A stretch of 64,000 nt of DNA from Frigoribacterium sp. PhB24 (GCF_003755185.1 NZ_RKIC01000009.1:843374-907373), one strand, 5' to 3'. Positions 17,971 through 26,616 are shown, numbered from the stretch's first letter. Translations and numbers: made by a program. Notes: generated by a model not told the origin, from the sequence alone.

Positions 17971-18615
17971 ATGAGCATCCCCTTCACCGCCTCACTGCTC
18001 GACGGCCTGTCCGACGGCCCCGACCTCGCGCCGCTCGTCGGGCGCGTCGACCACCTCGACCTGGGCGAGGGGGCCTGGCTCGACGTCGTCCCGGGGTGGG
18101 CGTCGAACTCCGACGCCCTCTTCGAGCGCCTCGTGACCGTCGTGCCGTGGCGGGCCGACCGGCGGCAGATGTACGACCGGGTCGTCGAGGTGCCGCGGCT
18201 GGTCTCGTCCTACGGCGCGGGCGAGCCACTGCCCGACCCCGTGCTGGCCCGGGCCCGCGACGATCTCAACACCTACTACGCGGCCGAGCGCGGCGCGACC
18301 GTCGAGCAACGGTTCGACCGGGCGGGTCTCTGCTTCTACCGCACCGGTGACGACAGCATCGCCTGGCACGGCGACCACGTCGGGCGCACGATCGACCGCG
18401 ACACGATGGTGGGCATCGTCTCGCTGGGGGCGCCCCGGACGCTCGCGGTGCGTTCCCGGTCGACGGGCACGACTCGTCGGTTCCCCCTCGGCCACGGCGA
18501 CCTGCTCGTCATGGGCGGCAGCTGCCAGCGAACCCACGAGCACGCGATCGCCAAGACCAAGAAGGCCGTCGGGCCCCGCATCAGCGTGCAGTTCCGCCCC
18601 GTGTGGCCCACCTAG
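17971..18615 (+). CDS. alkB: AlkB-family Fe(II)/2-oxoglutarate DNA repair dioxygenase
   Basis: 214 aa. Oxidative demethylase that removes alkyl lesions such as 1-methyladenine and 3-methylcytosine from DNA or RNA. The iron ligands are WHGDHVG (H133, D135) and the distal histidine in RTHEHAIAK (H191); the 2-oxoglutarate-binding arginines are in GPRISVQFRP. FYRTGDDSIAWHGD resembles the ALKBH2/3-like bacterial branch. Placed under an SOS box, it would be induced by general DNA damage rather than by the Ada response. Downstream is a LacI gene, so alkB is probably monocistronic. Confidence 0.92.
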   Translation: MSIPFTASLLDGLSDGPDLAPLVGRVDHLDLGEGAWLDVVPGWASNSDALFERLVTVVPWRADRRQMYDRVVEVPRLVSSYGAGEPLPDPVLARARDDLNTYYAAERGATVEQRFDRAGLCFYRTGDDSIAWHGDHVGRTIDRDTMVGIVSLGAPRTLAVRSRSTGTTRRFPLGHGDLLVMGGSCQRTHEHAIAKTKKAVGPRISVQFRPVWPT

Positions 18616-18702
18616 ACCACCACCTACCGGCCGATCCGCCGAACGGACCACGAGGCCGTCGCTCGTATGCTGTGCAAACGATCGACGACGAGGTGGACGA
18701 GA

Positions 18703-19734
18703 ATGCCGGCAACCCGTGACGACGTGGCACGCCTGGCAGGCGTCTCGTCGAGCACCGTCTCGTACGCCATCAGCGGCCGACGGACCATCTCCGCCGCCAC
18801 CCGGCGCCGCGTCGAAGCGGCGATGGCCGAGCTGAACTACACGCCCAACGCGTTCGCCCGTGGTCTGGCGGGTGCCCGGGGCGGCATCCTCGCCCTGCAC
18901 TGCCCGTACGGTCGTCGTGGCGTCACGTCGTCCGAGTTCGAATACGTCGCGGCGGCCACCGACCGGGCGAGAGAGCGGGGGTACCACCTGCTGCTGTGGT
19001 CCAACCCCATCGACGACGTCGAGGGACTCGGCAGCCTCGTGAGCGAGGGACTGGTCGACGGGGTGATCCTCATGGAGCTCACCGCCCGCGACGACCGTGT
19101 CGCCGTCCTGTCGCGGTCGCGCCTGCCGTTCACCAACATCGGACGCCCTGACGACGCCGAGGGACTCTGGTTCGTCGACGCCGACTACGAGTCGCTCGGC
19201 CTCCAGGCCGTGGCCCACGTCGCCGGACTCGGGCACCGCGACGTCTTCTTCCTGAGCCAGGCGATCACGGCACCCGAGCGGGGCTCCGGTCCACTCAGCC
19301 GTGCCACGGTGGCGCTCCATGGGCCTGCGGCGCGTCACGGAGTCATGCTCGAGACGCACCTCGCCGACAACTCCGTGCCCGGTGGCCGCGCGGCCTACGA
19401 GTCCTTCGCCGCGTCCCGCCACGCGCCGACCGCCGTCATCGCGTTCAACGAGATGGCCCTCGCGGGTTTCGTGCAGGCCGCGGCGGCAGCCGGTCGGTCG
19501 ATCCCGGCCGAGCTCACGGTGGTCGCCCTGAGCATCGGCGACCTCGCCGCCGAGATGACGTCACCCCCGCTGACCACGGTCAACCCGCCGGGCAGCGAGA
19601 TCGCCGCGGCGGCCGTCGACGACCTGGTCGATCGGATCGAGGGCGCCCGACACGAGGCACCCCAGGTCGTCGTGCGACCGCGGCTGACGATCCGGGGCAC
19701 GTCCGGCCCCGCCCCGGCCCGAGGTCGTCCTTAG
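18703..19734 (+). CDS. LacI-family transcriptional regulator
   Basis: 343 aa. The N-terminal helix-turn-helix TRDDVARLAGVSSSTVSYAI with hinge NYTPNAFARGLAG is canonical; the effector domain follows a periplasmic-binding fold (LVDGVILMELTARDD, GHRDVFFLSQ, AVIAFNEMALAGFVQAA). I chose the ATG at 18703 because AGGTGG sits six bases upstream; an in-frame ATG exists at 18667 but precedes the HTH by extra residues. A TATGCT hexamer at 18666-18671 may be the -10. It presumably controls the sugar importer just downstream. Confidence 0.92.
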   Translation: MPATRDDVARLAGVSSSTVSYAISGRRTISAATRRRVEAAMAELNYTPNAFARGLAGARGGILALHCPYGRRGVTSSEFEYVAAATDRARERGYHLLLWSNPIDDVEGLGSLVSEGLVDGVILMELTARDDRVAVLSRSRLPFTNIGRPDDAEGLWFVDADYESLGLQAVAHVAGLGHRDVFFLSQAITAPERGSGPLSRATVALHGPAARHGVMLETHLADNSVPGGRAAYESFAASRHAPTAVIAFNEMALAGFVQAAAAAGRSIPAELTVVALSIGDLAAEMTSPPLTTVNPPGSEIAAAAVDDLVDRIEGARHEAPQVVVRPRLTIRGTSGPAPARGRP

Positions 19735-19746
19735 CAGACGCGGTTG

Positions 19747-19757
19747 CGCGCCTCCTG
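19747..19757 (-). repeat. Dispersed CAGGAGGCGCG repeat
   Basis: Core word on the reverse strand, just after the LacI stop codon and before the palindromes upstream of the sugar-binding protein gene. Confidence 0.6.
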
Positions 19758-19758
19758 C

Positions 19759-19773
19759 GAGTGTGTGACACTC
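19759..19773. promoter_or_regulatory. Inverted repeat upstream of sugar importer
   Basis: GAGTGT-GTG-ACACTC, perfect 6-base arms. It adjoins the longer palindrome at 19775 and may be part of the same operator region. Confidence 0.4.
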
Positions 19774-19774
19774 A

Positions 19775-19794
19775 TCGTCGACGCGCGTCGACGA
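19775..19794. promoter_or_regulatory. 20-base palindrome, candidate operator for the LacI regulator
   Basis: TCGTCGACGCGCGTCGACGA, perfectly self-complementary and centred on CG like LacI-family operators, though the arms differ from the usual TGNAANCG. It lies between the regulator gene and the importer it probably controls. Confidence 0.5.
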
Positions 19795-19865
19795 CGATGC
19801 GCGGCGGACGATGCCATCGACAGCACGAGGGTCGTCCGCTCTTGCGACTCAATGAGGAGAAACCA

Positions 19866-21224
19866 ATGCGAGCATCCCTGCACCGCCGCTTCACGGGGCC
19901 CCTGGCCATCCTGGCGGCGTCCAGCTTCCTCCTGGCCGGGTGCTCCGGCTCGGCCGACCCCAACGACCCGAACGCCGGCGGCGGCGGGGCCGGTGACGTC
20001 GGGACCGCCGACGGCGTGGTCAACGTCTACGGCACGATCAACGGCGACGAAGCGACCCTGCTCGAGAAGTCGTGGGCCGACTGGGAGAAGGCCAACGACA
20101 TCGACATCAAGTACACGGGCGACAAAGAGTTCGAGAAGCAGATCGGCATCAAGGTCCAGGGTGGCGACACCCCCGACCTCGCGATCTTCCCCCAGCCCGG
20201 CCTGCTGGCCGACACGGTGGCCTCGGGCAAGGTGCAGGAGCTGCCCGCCGATGCGCTCGCCAACGTGAAGGAGGGCTGGTCCGAGGACTGGCAGAAGTAC
20301 GGCCAGGTCGACGGCAAGCAGTACGGCGCCCCGTTGATGGCCAGCGTCAAGGGCTACGTCTGGTACTCCCCCGCGAAGTTCGAGGAGTGGGGCGTCGAGG
20401 TCCCCAAGACCTACGACGATCTCGTCGCGCTGTCGAAGACCATCCAGGAGAAGACCGGCGGCCCGTCGTGGTGCGCCGGCTTCAACTCGGGCGAGGCCTC
20501 GGGGTGGCCCGGGACCGACTGGGTCGAGGACCTCGTGCTTCGCGAGGCCGGCCCCGACACCTACGACTCGTGGGTCGCGGGTGACACCGAGTTCACCGAT
20601 CCCGAGATCAAGGCGGCGTTCGACTCGGTCGGCGAGATCCTGCTCGACCCGAGCCTCGTCAACGCCGGCTACGGTGACGTGAAGTCGATCAACTCGACGG
20701 CCTTCGGCGACGTCGCCACCAACGTGGCGAACGGCAGCTGTGCCCTGACCCACCAGGCCTCGTTCTTCGAGGGCTTCCTGACCGCGGCGAACAACGCGAG
20801 CGGTCAGCCCGCCACGGTCGCCGAGGACGGCGACGTCTGGGCCTTCCTCACCCCGCCGATGAAGGAAGGTGACCCGGCAGCGGTCACCGGCGGTGGAGAG
20901 TTCGTCGCCGCGTTCTCGAACGACGACGACACCGCCAAGGTGCAGGCGTACCTCGCCAGCGCCGACTGGGCCAACAGCCGCGTCTCGCTGGGCGGCGTCA
21001 TCTCGGCCAACAAGGGCCTCGACCCCGAGAACGCCGGCAGCGACCTGTTGAAGGGCGCCGTCAAGATCCTGCAGGGCACCGACACCCAGTTCCGCTTCGA
21101 CGGCTCGGACCTGATGCCCAAGTCGGTCGGTTCCGACAGCTTCTGGAAGGGCATGGTCGACTGGATCGACGGCACCGACACCGACTCGGTGCTCAGCGAG
21201 ATCCAAGCCGGCTACACCTCGTAA
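19866..21224 (+). CDS. Sugar ABC transporter substrate-binding lipoprotein (AglE-like, CUT1)
   Basis: 452 aa. Lipoprotein signal peptide with lipobox FLLAGCSGS, then a Gly/Asn linker. The mature protein is a family 1 solute-binding protein; DLAIFPQPGLLADTV and the C-terminal FRFDGSDLMP region resemble the alpha-glucoside-binding AglE group. GAGGAG seven bases before the ATG supports the start. The ligand could be an alpha-glucoside, but no hydrolase is present in the locus to prove it. A strong hairpin follows the stop, likely keeping this gene more expressed than the permeases. Confidence 0.88.
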   Translation: MRASLHRRFTGPLAILAASSFLLAGCSGSADPNDPNAGGGGAGDVGTADGVVNVYGTINGDEATLLEKSWADWEKANDIDIKYTGDKEFEKQIGIKVQGGDTPDLAIFPQPGLLADTVASGKVQELPADALANVKEGWSEDWQKYGQVDGKQYGAPLMASVKGYVWYSPAKFEEWGVEVPKTYDDLVALSKTIQEKTGGPSWCAGFNSGEASGWPGTDWVEDLVLREAGPDTYDSWVAGDTEFTDPEIKAAFDSVGEILLDPSLVNAGYGDVKSINSTAFGDVATNVANGSCALTHQASFFEGFLTAANNASGQPATVAEDGDVWAFLTPPMKEGDPAAVTGGGEFVAAFSNDDDTAKVQAYLASADWANSRVSLGGVISANKGLDPENAGSDLLKGAVKILQGTDTQFRFDGSDLMPKSVGSDSFWKGMVDWIDGTDTDSVLSEIQAGYTS

Positions 21225-21235
21225 CACCCGCGCCG

Positions 21236-21264
21236 CAGGGGCCACCGCATGCCGGTGGCCCCTG
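21236..21264 (+). terminator. Intercistronic hairpin between binding protein and permease
   Basis: CAGGGGCCACCG / CGGTGGCCCCTG, a perfect 12-base-pair stem with a 5-base loop and no U-tract. Such structures commonly stabilise the 3' end of binding-protein mRNA or partly terminate transcription. Confidence 0.65.
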
Positions 21265-21340
21265 ACCCCGCGCCCGCTCGCCGCCTCGGGCGGCGGCGGC
21301 GGGCCGCGTCCTGCTCGGACCCGAACGTGAAAGGACAGAG

Positions 21341-22480
21341 ATGTCCAGCTTCTTCCAGTGGTTGGCGGGAATACCGCCCCTGGCGCAGATCCCCTTGATC
21401 CTCGTCGCCTTCACCGCCCTCGTGGCCGTGGTGCTCGTCTTCGTCGAGTTCGCCCCTCGTCGAGGCCCCCAGTACACGATCATCCGGCTGGCCGTCTGCG
21501 TCGTCGTCCCCGTGGTCGTCCTCCTGGCCTTCGGCCTCTACAACTCGGTCATCTGGGTCGCCGCCATCGCGGCCGTCCTCGGCGGCGGGCTGTTCCTGCT
21601 CGACTACCGGTCGAAACGTGGCGCCGGGTACTCGCTGCAGCTGATCGCCTTCATGACCCCCGCCGTGTTCTTCCTGGTCATCGGCCTCATCTACCCGACG
21701 ATCACCACCGCAGGTCAGGCCTTCATGAAGAACGACGGGTCGGGCTTCGCCGGGCTCGACAACTTCGTGTGGGTGTTCACGAGCCCCGACGGTCTCACCG
21801 CTTTCGGCAACACCCTCGTCTGGGTCCTGCTGGCCCCGATCACCGCCACGGGGATCGGCCTCGCCTACGCCGTGTTCATCGACAAGAGCCGCGGGGAGAA
21901 GTTCCTCAAGCTGCTCGTCTTCATGCCGATGGCCATCTCGTTCGTCGGCGCCTCGATCATCTTCAAGTTCTTCTACGACATCCGGCAGGGCGAGCAGATC
22001 GGTCTGCTCAACGGCGTCCTCGTCGCCTTCGGCGGCCAACCGGTCGACTGGTTGGGGCTCGAGCCGTGGAACACCCTGCTGCTCGTGATCGTGCTGATCT
22101 GGACCCAGGCCGGGTTCGCGATGACCGTGCTGTCGGCGGCCATCAAGGGCGTTCCGGCCGAACAGCTCGAGGCGGCCTCACTGGACGGCACGAACGGGTT
22201 CCAGGCGTTCCGACACATCACCGTCCCCGGCATCCGCACGACGATCATCGTCGTGCTCACCACCATCTCGATCGCCTCCCTCAAGGTCTACGACATCGTC
22301 TCGGCCATGACCGGCGGACGCAACGACACGACGATCCTCGCGTTCGAGATGGTCCGGCAGTTCCAGCTCGGCAGCCGCACCGGTTACAGCTCGGCTCTCG
22401 CGGTCATCCTCTTCGTGCTCGTGCTGCCGATCGTCATCTACAACGCCCGCCAGATCCAGAAACAGAGGGAGATCCGATGA
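21341..22480 (+). CDS. Sugar ABC transporter permease (AglF/MalF-type)
   Basis: 379 aa. Carries about eight hydrophobic segments: three extra N-terminal ones (residues 15-90) and the five-to-six-helix MetI core. The EAA loop that docks the ATPase reads EQLEAASLDGTNGFQAFRHITVPGI-like, ~residue 270. An AAAGGA ribosome site precedes the ATG. It overlaps the next permease gene by ATGA. The long N-terminal membrane extension is characteristic of AglF-like rather than plain MalF-like subunits. Confidence 0.88.
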   Translation: MSSFFQWLAGIPPLAQIPLILVAFTALVAVVLVFVEFAPRRGPQYTIIRLAVCVVVPVVVLLAFGLYNSVIWVAAIAAVLGGGLFLLDYRSKRGAGYSLQLIAFMTPAVFFLVIGLIYPTITTAGQAFMKNDGSGFAGLDNFVWVFTSPDGLTAFGNTLVWVLLAPITATGIGLAYAVFIDKSRGEKFLKLLVFMPMAISFVGASIIFKFFYDIRQGEQIGLLNGVLVAFGGQPVDWLGLEPWNTLLLVIVLIWTQAGFAMTVLSAAIKGVPAEQLEAASLDGTNGFQAFRHITVPGIRTTIIVVLTTISIASLKVYDIVSAMTGGRNDTTILAFEMVRQFQLGSRTGYSSALAVILFVLVLPIVIYNARQIQKQREIR

Positions 22481-23460
22481 GCGCCACCCCAACCCCCATC
22501 GGGGTCGCCGTCGGCTCGAGCACCGAGAGGCAACTGAAACGCGGTGCCGCCCGGATCGAGGGCTCGAGCGGCAAGCTGAAACGCGGCACGACCAGTCGTG
22601 GTGCCACGATCGCCGCCCTGATCATCGCGGTCGTCTGGACGCTGCCGACGGCCGGCCTGTTCATCTCGTCCTTCCGGCCGGCGAACGACATCAAGACCAC
22701 GGGCTGGTGGACGGTCTTCGCCAACCCCGGGTTCACGATCGACAACTACGTCAACGCCCTGAACTCGGGCGACAGCCTCACCCTCGGCAAGGCGTTCCTG
22801 AACTCACTGGTGATCACGTTGCCGGCGGCGCTGATCCCCATCACCATCGCGAGCCTCGCGGCCTACGCCTTCGCCTGGATCGAGTTCAAGGGTCGCAACA
22901 CGCTGTTCGTCCTCGTCTTCGCCCTGCAGATCGTCCCGATCCAGATGGCGCTCGTCCCGTTGCTCCGCCTGTTCTCGGACGGTCTGCGCATCGGCGGCCT
23001 GTACATCCTGCCGGGGCTCGGGGTGAACGGGCTCGACGGTTCGTACGCCAAGGTGTGGATCGCGCACACGATCTTCGCCCTCCCGCTGGCCATCTTCATG
23101 CTGCACAACTTCATCTCGGAGATCCCGGCCGAGGTGATCGAGGCCGCCCGAATGGACGGCGCCGGTCACGGGCAGGTCTTCTTCCGGATCGTGTTGCCCC
23201 TGTCGATGCCGGCGATCGCCTCGTTCGGCATCTTCCAGTTCTTGTGGGTCTGGAACGACCTGCTCGTGGCCACCGTGTTCACGTCCGGGCAGGGGCTACC
23301 GATCACGAAGGCCCTACAAGACCTGTCGGGGTCGTACGGACAGTCGTGGGAGCTGCTCACGGCCGGGGCGTTCATCTCGATCATCGTGCCGCTGATCGTG
23401 TTCTTCGCCTTGCAGCGGTTCTTCGTCCGCGGCCTGTTGGCGGGTGCCACGAAGGGCTGA
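22477..23460 (+). CDS. Sugar ABC transporter permease (AglG/MalG-type)
   Basis: 327 aa. Six-helix MetI-type permease after a ~45-residue hydrophilic N-terminus; the EAA motif is EVIEAARMDGAGHGQVFFRI. C-terminal QRFFVRGLLAGATKG is typical of MalG-like subunits. Last gene of the importer; there is no ATPase gene here, so a shared ATPase encoded elsewhere must energise it. Confidence 0.9.
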   Translation: MSATPTPIGVAVGSSTERQLKRGAARIEGSSGKLKRGTTSRGATIAALIIAVVWTLPTAGLFISSFRPANDIKTTGWWTVFANPGFTIDNYVNALNSGDSLTLGKAFLNSLVITLPAALIPITIASLAAYAFAWIEFKGRNTLFVLVFALQIVPIQMALVPLLRLFSDGLRIGGLYILPGLGVNGLDGSYAKVWIAHTIFALPLAIFMLHNFISEIPAEVIEAARMDGAGHGQVFFRIVLPLSMPAIASFGIFQFLWVWNDLLVATVFTSGQGLPITKALQDLSGSYGQSWELLTAGAFISIIVPLIVFFALQRFFVRGLLAGATKG

Positions 23461-23474
23461 CCCACCACGCATCA

Positions 23475-23510
23475 CACGAGACCGCCCGGCCCGCGCCAGG
23501 CGGTCTCGTG
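23475..23510 (+). terminator. Hairpin after sugar importer operon
   Basis: CACGAGACCGCC / GGCGGTCTCGTG, a perfect 12-base-pair stem with a 12-base loop; no U-run follows, which is common for terminators in very GC-rich actinobacteria. Confidence 0.6.
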
Positions 23511-23529
23511 CGGTGTGAGGGGATACGAA

Positions 23530-23559
23530 AAAACCGCCAGACCGGAGGCTGGCGGTTTT
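23530..23559. terminator. Bidirectional intrinsic terminator (tRNA-Glu / importer operon)
   Basis: AAAACCGCCAG / CTGGCGGTTTT, an 11-base-pair stem with U-runs in both directions (six T on the reverse strand after tRNA-Glu, four on the forward). Confidence 0.85.
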
Positions 23560-23565
23560 CGTCAA

Positions 23566-23644
<79 letters not shown>

Positions 23645-23732
23645 GTATTTGCAACTCGTCGAGTATGCCACACCGCGCCAGTCCGTCACAAATCGAGGCA
23701 CCGGCGAGCCGAGATCGACCCGCCGACGCGCG

Positions 23733-23738
23733 TACAGT
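23733..23738 (+). promoter_or_regulatory. -10 box of leaderless hydrolase promoter
   Basis: TACAGT seven bases before the ATG at 23746; no ribosome site. Confidence 0.55.
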
Positions 23739-23745
23739 CGCTCTC

Positions 23746-24381
23746 ATGCGCCTCACGAAGCTCGAACACGCCTGCCTGATCCTCGAGAAGGACGGGCGCA
23801 AGCTCGTCGTCGACCCCGGATCGTTCACGGCCCCCCTGATCGGCCTGCACGACGTCGATGCCGTCGTCGTGACCCACGAGCACGCCGACCATTGGACTCC
23901 CGACCAGCTGTCGCACCTGCTCGCGACGAATCCCGAGGCCACCGTCTACGGCCCGGCCGGCGTGGCCACGGCCGCCGAAGGCTTCGACGTGCACGTCGTG
24001 GCCGAGGGCGACACCGTCGAGGTCGGCCCCTTCACGCTCGCGTTCTACGGATCGCGGCACGCGGTCATCCACGAGAGCATCCCGGTCATCGACAACGTCG
24101 GCGTGCTCGTCGACGGCTCGCTGTTCTACCCGGGCGACCAGTTCACGGTGCCGCCGGTGCCGGTCGACGTCCTCGCGGCCCCCGTCGGGGCGCCGTGGCT
24201 CAAGGTGGCCGAGGTGATCGACTACGTCGCGGCCGTCAAGCCCCGACTGGCCTTCCCCACCCACGAGCAGACCCTCTCCGCGCCCGGACTCGCCATGCAC
24301 TTCGACCGCATGAAGGCCTCCGCGCAGTCGGTCGGCGGGGACGCCGTCAAGCTCGAGGCGCACGAGTCGCTCGACCTGTAG
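23746..24381 (+). CDS. Metallo-beta-lactamase-fold metal-dependent hydrolase
   Basis: 211 aa. The zinc-binding motif is VVTHEHADHW (HxHxDH) near residue 46, with further ligand candidates in FYGSRHAVIH, YPGDQFTVP and FPTHEQTLS. This small MBL-fold group (UlaG-like/UPF0173-related, Lactamase_B_3) includes lactonases and phosphodiesterases, so the substrate cannot be named. The short, single-domain layout without signal peptide implies a cytosolic enzyme. Convergent with serA, with a strong terminator in the gap. Confidence 0.85.
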   Translation: MRLTKLEHACLILEKDGRKLVVDPGSFTAPLIGLHDVDAVVVTHEHADHWTPDQLSHLLATNPEATVYGPAGVATAAEGFDVHVVAEGDTVEVGPFTLAFYGSRHAVIHESIPVIDNVGVLVDGSLFYPGDQFTVPPVPVDVLAAPVGAPWLKVAEVIDYVAAVKPRLAFPTHEQTLSAPGLAMHFDRMKASAQSVGGDAVKLEAHESLDL

Positions 24382-24411
24382 GCCCAGGGACGACGGCCAC
24401 TCCCCCGACGA

Positions 24412-24454
24412 CGAACCGCCCCTCCCCGGCCACGGCCGGGTGAGGGGCGGTTCG
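24412..24454. terminator. Convergent terminator between hydrolase and serA
   Basis: Outer arms CGAACCGCCCCTC / GAGGGGCGGTTCG (13 base pairs) and inner arms CCCGGCC / GGCCGGG make one long GC-rich hairpin between two stop codons. It could serve both strands. Confidence 0.75.
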
Positions 24455-24470
24455 TCATGGCGTGCCGCGA

Positions 24471-26060
24471 CTACAGCGTGACGTCGATCTCGCGCAGCAC
24501 CTGGGCGTCGATGGCGACGCGCACCTTCTCGACGAGTTCGTCGGGTGCGGGGCTGTCGATGGTCAACACGCTGAGGGCCTGGCCACCCGCGCTCCGACGG
24601 GCGATCTGCATGCCCGCGATGTTGATGCCGGCGTCGCCGAACTCGCGCCCGTAGACGGCGACGATGCCGGGGCGGTCGGTGTAGACCATGACGAGGTGGT
24701 GGGCCGCGATGGGGACCTCGACGTCGTAGCCGTTGATCTCGACGATCTTCTCGACCTGCTTCGTGCCGGTGAGCGTGCCCGAGACCGAGATCCGCGAACC
24801 GTCGCTCAACGAACCGCGCAGGGTGATGACGTTGCGGTACTCGTCGCTGGTCGGGTCGGTGAGCAGCCGCACGGTGATGCCGCGCTGTTCGGCGAGGAGC
24901 GGTGCGTTCACGTAGCTGACCGACTCGCTGACGATGTTCGTGAAGATGCCCTTGAGAGCCGCCAGCTTGAGCACGCTGACGTCGTACTCGACCAGGTCGC
25001 CCCGGACCTCGACGTCGACGCTCGTCAACGGGCTGTCGGCCAGACCCGAGAACACCTGACCGATCTTCTCGACCAGGGGGATCCCGGGACGCACGTAGGG
25101 GTCGATGACTCCGCCGGCCACGTTGACCGCGTCGGGCACCAGTTCGCCCCCGAGCGCGAGTCTCACCGAGCGGGCGACCGAGACGCCCGCCTTCTCTTGG
25201 GCCTCGTCCGTCGAGGCACCGAGGTGGGGGGTCACCACGACGTTCTCGAGACCGAGCAGCTTCTGGTCGACCGGGGGCTCCTTGACGAACACGTCGAGGC
25301 CGGCGCCGGCGATCTCGCCCGTGGTCAGGGCCTCGTACAGCCCGTCTTCGTCGATGAGACCGCCGCGGGCGACGTTCACGACGAACGCGGACTTCTTCAT
25401 GGCCTTCATCTGCTCGAGGCCGATCATGCCGGTGGTCTCGGGGGTCTTGGGCATGTGGATCGTGACGAAGTCGCTCGTGGCGAGCAGGTCGTCGAGCGAC
25501 AGCAGCGTGACACCGAGCTGCTGGGCGCGGGCCGGCGTGACGTAGGGATCGTAGGCGACGACGTTCACGCCGAAGGCCTGCAGGCGGGCCGTGATCAGGG
25601 CACCGATGCGGCCGAGGCCGACGATGCCGACCGTCTTCTCGTAGAGCTCGACGCCGGTGTACTTCGAGCGCTTCCACTGCCCCTGCGCCAGGGCGGAATG
25701 CGCCGCCGGGATGTGACGCGCGAGGCTGAGGATGTGCCCGACCGTCAGCTCGGCGGCCGAGATGATGTTGGACGTGGGCGCGTTGACGACCATGACCCCG
25801 GCCGTGGTGGCCGCCTTGATGTCGACGTTGTCGAGCCCGACGCCCGCGCGAGCGACGACCTTGAGCGAGGGGGCGGCGGCGATGGCCTCGGCGTCGACCT
25901 GCGTCGCCGACCGCACGAGGATCGCGTCGGCGTCGGCCAGGGCGGTGAGCAACGCGGGCCGGTCGGTGCCGTCGACCGATCGCACGTCGAAGTCGGGCCC
26001 GAGGGCGTCGACGGTTGCGGGTGACAGTTCTTCAGCGATCAACACGACGGGCTTGGCCAC
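24471..26060 (-). CDS. serA: D-3-phosphoglycerate dehydrogenase
   Basis: 529 aa, the long form found in mycobacteria. It oxidises 3-phosphoglycerate, the first step of serine synthesis. The catalytic region includes ARAGVGLDNVDI, the NAD site VGIVGLGRIGALIT, NVARGGLIDEDGLYEAL and PHLGASTDEAQEKAG; an intervening domain (allosteric substrate binding) and a C-terminal ACT domain (VYTDRPGIVAVYGREFGD) follow, so feedback inhibition by serine is expected. GTG start with AAGGA ~10 bases upstream. A TAGAGT at 26131-26136 may be the -10. Confidence 0.96.
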   Translation of the reverse strand: MAKPVVLIAEELSPATVDALGPDFDVRSVDGTDRPALLTALADADAILVRSATQVDAEAIAAAPSLKVVARAGVGLDNVDIKAATTAGVMVVNAPTSNIISAAELTVGHILSLARHIPAAHSALAQGQWKRSKYTGVELYEKTVGIVGLGRIGALITARLQAFGVNVVAYDPYVTPARAQQLGVTLLSLDDLLATSDFVTIHMPKTPETTGMIGLEQMKAMKKSAFVVNVARGGLIDEDGLYEALTTGEIAGAGLDVFVKEPPVDQKLLGLENVVVTPHLGASTDEAQEKAGVSVARSVRLALGGELVPDAVNVAGGVIDPYVRPGIPLVEKIGQVFSGLADSPLTSVDVEVRGDLVEYDVSVLKLAALKGIFTNIVSESVSYVNAPLLAEQRGITVRLLTDPTSDEYRNVITLRGSLSDGSRISVSGTLTGTKQVEKIVEINGYDVEVPIAAHHLVMVYTDRPGIVAVYGREFGDAGINIAGMQIARRSAGGQALSVLTIDSPAPDELVEKVRVAIDAQVLREIDVTL

Positions 26061-26190
26061 GGGGCGGACGTCCTTCTCTGGGAGGTGTTCGGGGAGGGGC
26101 CGCGACGCGCCGTGGGCGCGGCTGCTGACGACTCTATCGACTCGTGCGGATTGTTTCGTCCCCATGACGCAGGCTCGGGCGGGCCGCCCC

Positions 26191-26214
26191 GACGACCCGA
26201 CCCGCGCCTCCTGG
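26191..26214. repeat. Dispersed GGAGGCGCG repeat, copy between serA and the small membrane protein
   Basis: Reverse-orientation copy, identical over 24 bases to 6505-6528. It directly follows the stop of the membrane-protein gene on the reverse strand and precedes serA transcription. Confidence 0.75.
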
Positions 26215-26220
26215 GCCCGC

Positions 26221-26616
26221 TCAGACGGTCGTGACGTACGCGGTGAGGGTCAACGACACCGCTGCCACCAGCCCCAGGGCGGCGAGCAGCGCCAGCGTGA
26301 ACCGCCACAGCTCGCGACGGCGACCGATCACGACCGCGACGACGAAGGCCACGGGCGGCACGACGACCCCGACGATCAGCGGCACCCACGGCGGCGACAC
26401 CACGAGACCGTCGAGGCCGTTCTCACGGTAGAAGTCGTTGTTCTGGGTGAACACCTGCGGCACCAGCACGAGGTTCGAGATCGCCTCGAACAGGTCGAAG
26501 GCGAAGAAGACGGCGAAGACGATCGCGACCGCGAGGTAGAAGAAGAAGGAGGCGCGGCCGGTTTCGCTCGCGTCGCCGGCCGTCACCGAGACGGCGTCGG
26601 GCTCGTGGCCGCTCAT
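26221..26616 (-). CDS. Small membrane protein, unknown function
   Basis: 131 aa. Three hydrophobic segments: FFFYLAVAIVFAVFFAFDLF (residues 24-43), a second around VPLIVGVVVPPVAFVVAVVI and a third near the C-terminus (FTLALLAALGLVAAVSLTL). No recognised domain. ATGA overlap with the preceding gene puts it third in an operon mtlD-membrane protein-membrane protein. Confidence 0.7.
   Translation of the reverse strand: MSGHEPDAVSVTAGDASETGRASFFFYLAVAIVFAVFFAFDLFEAISNLVLVPQVFTQNNDFYRENGLDGLVVSPPWVPLIVGVVVPPVAFVVAVVIGRRRELWRFTLALLAALGLVAAVSLTLTAYVTTV

Noticed and set aside
18666..18688. Possible LacI half-operator TGCAAACG before the first lacI gene
   Set aside because: Only one half-site matches; the mirrored half is not CGTTTGCA, so an autoregulatory operator is unsupported.
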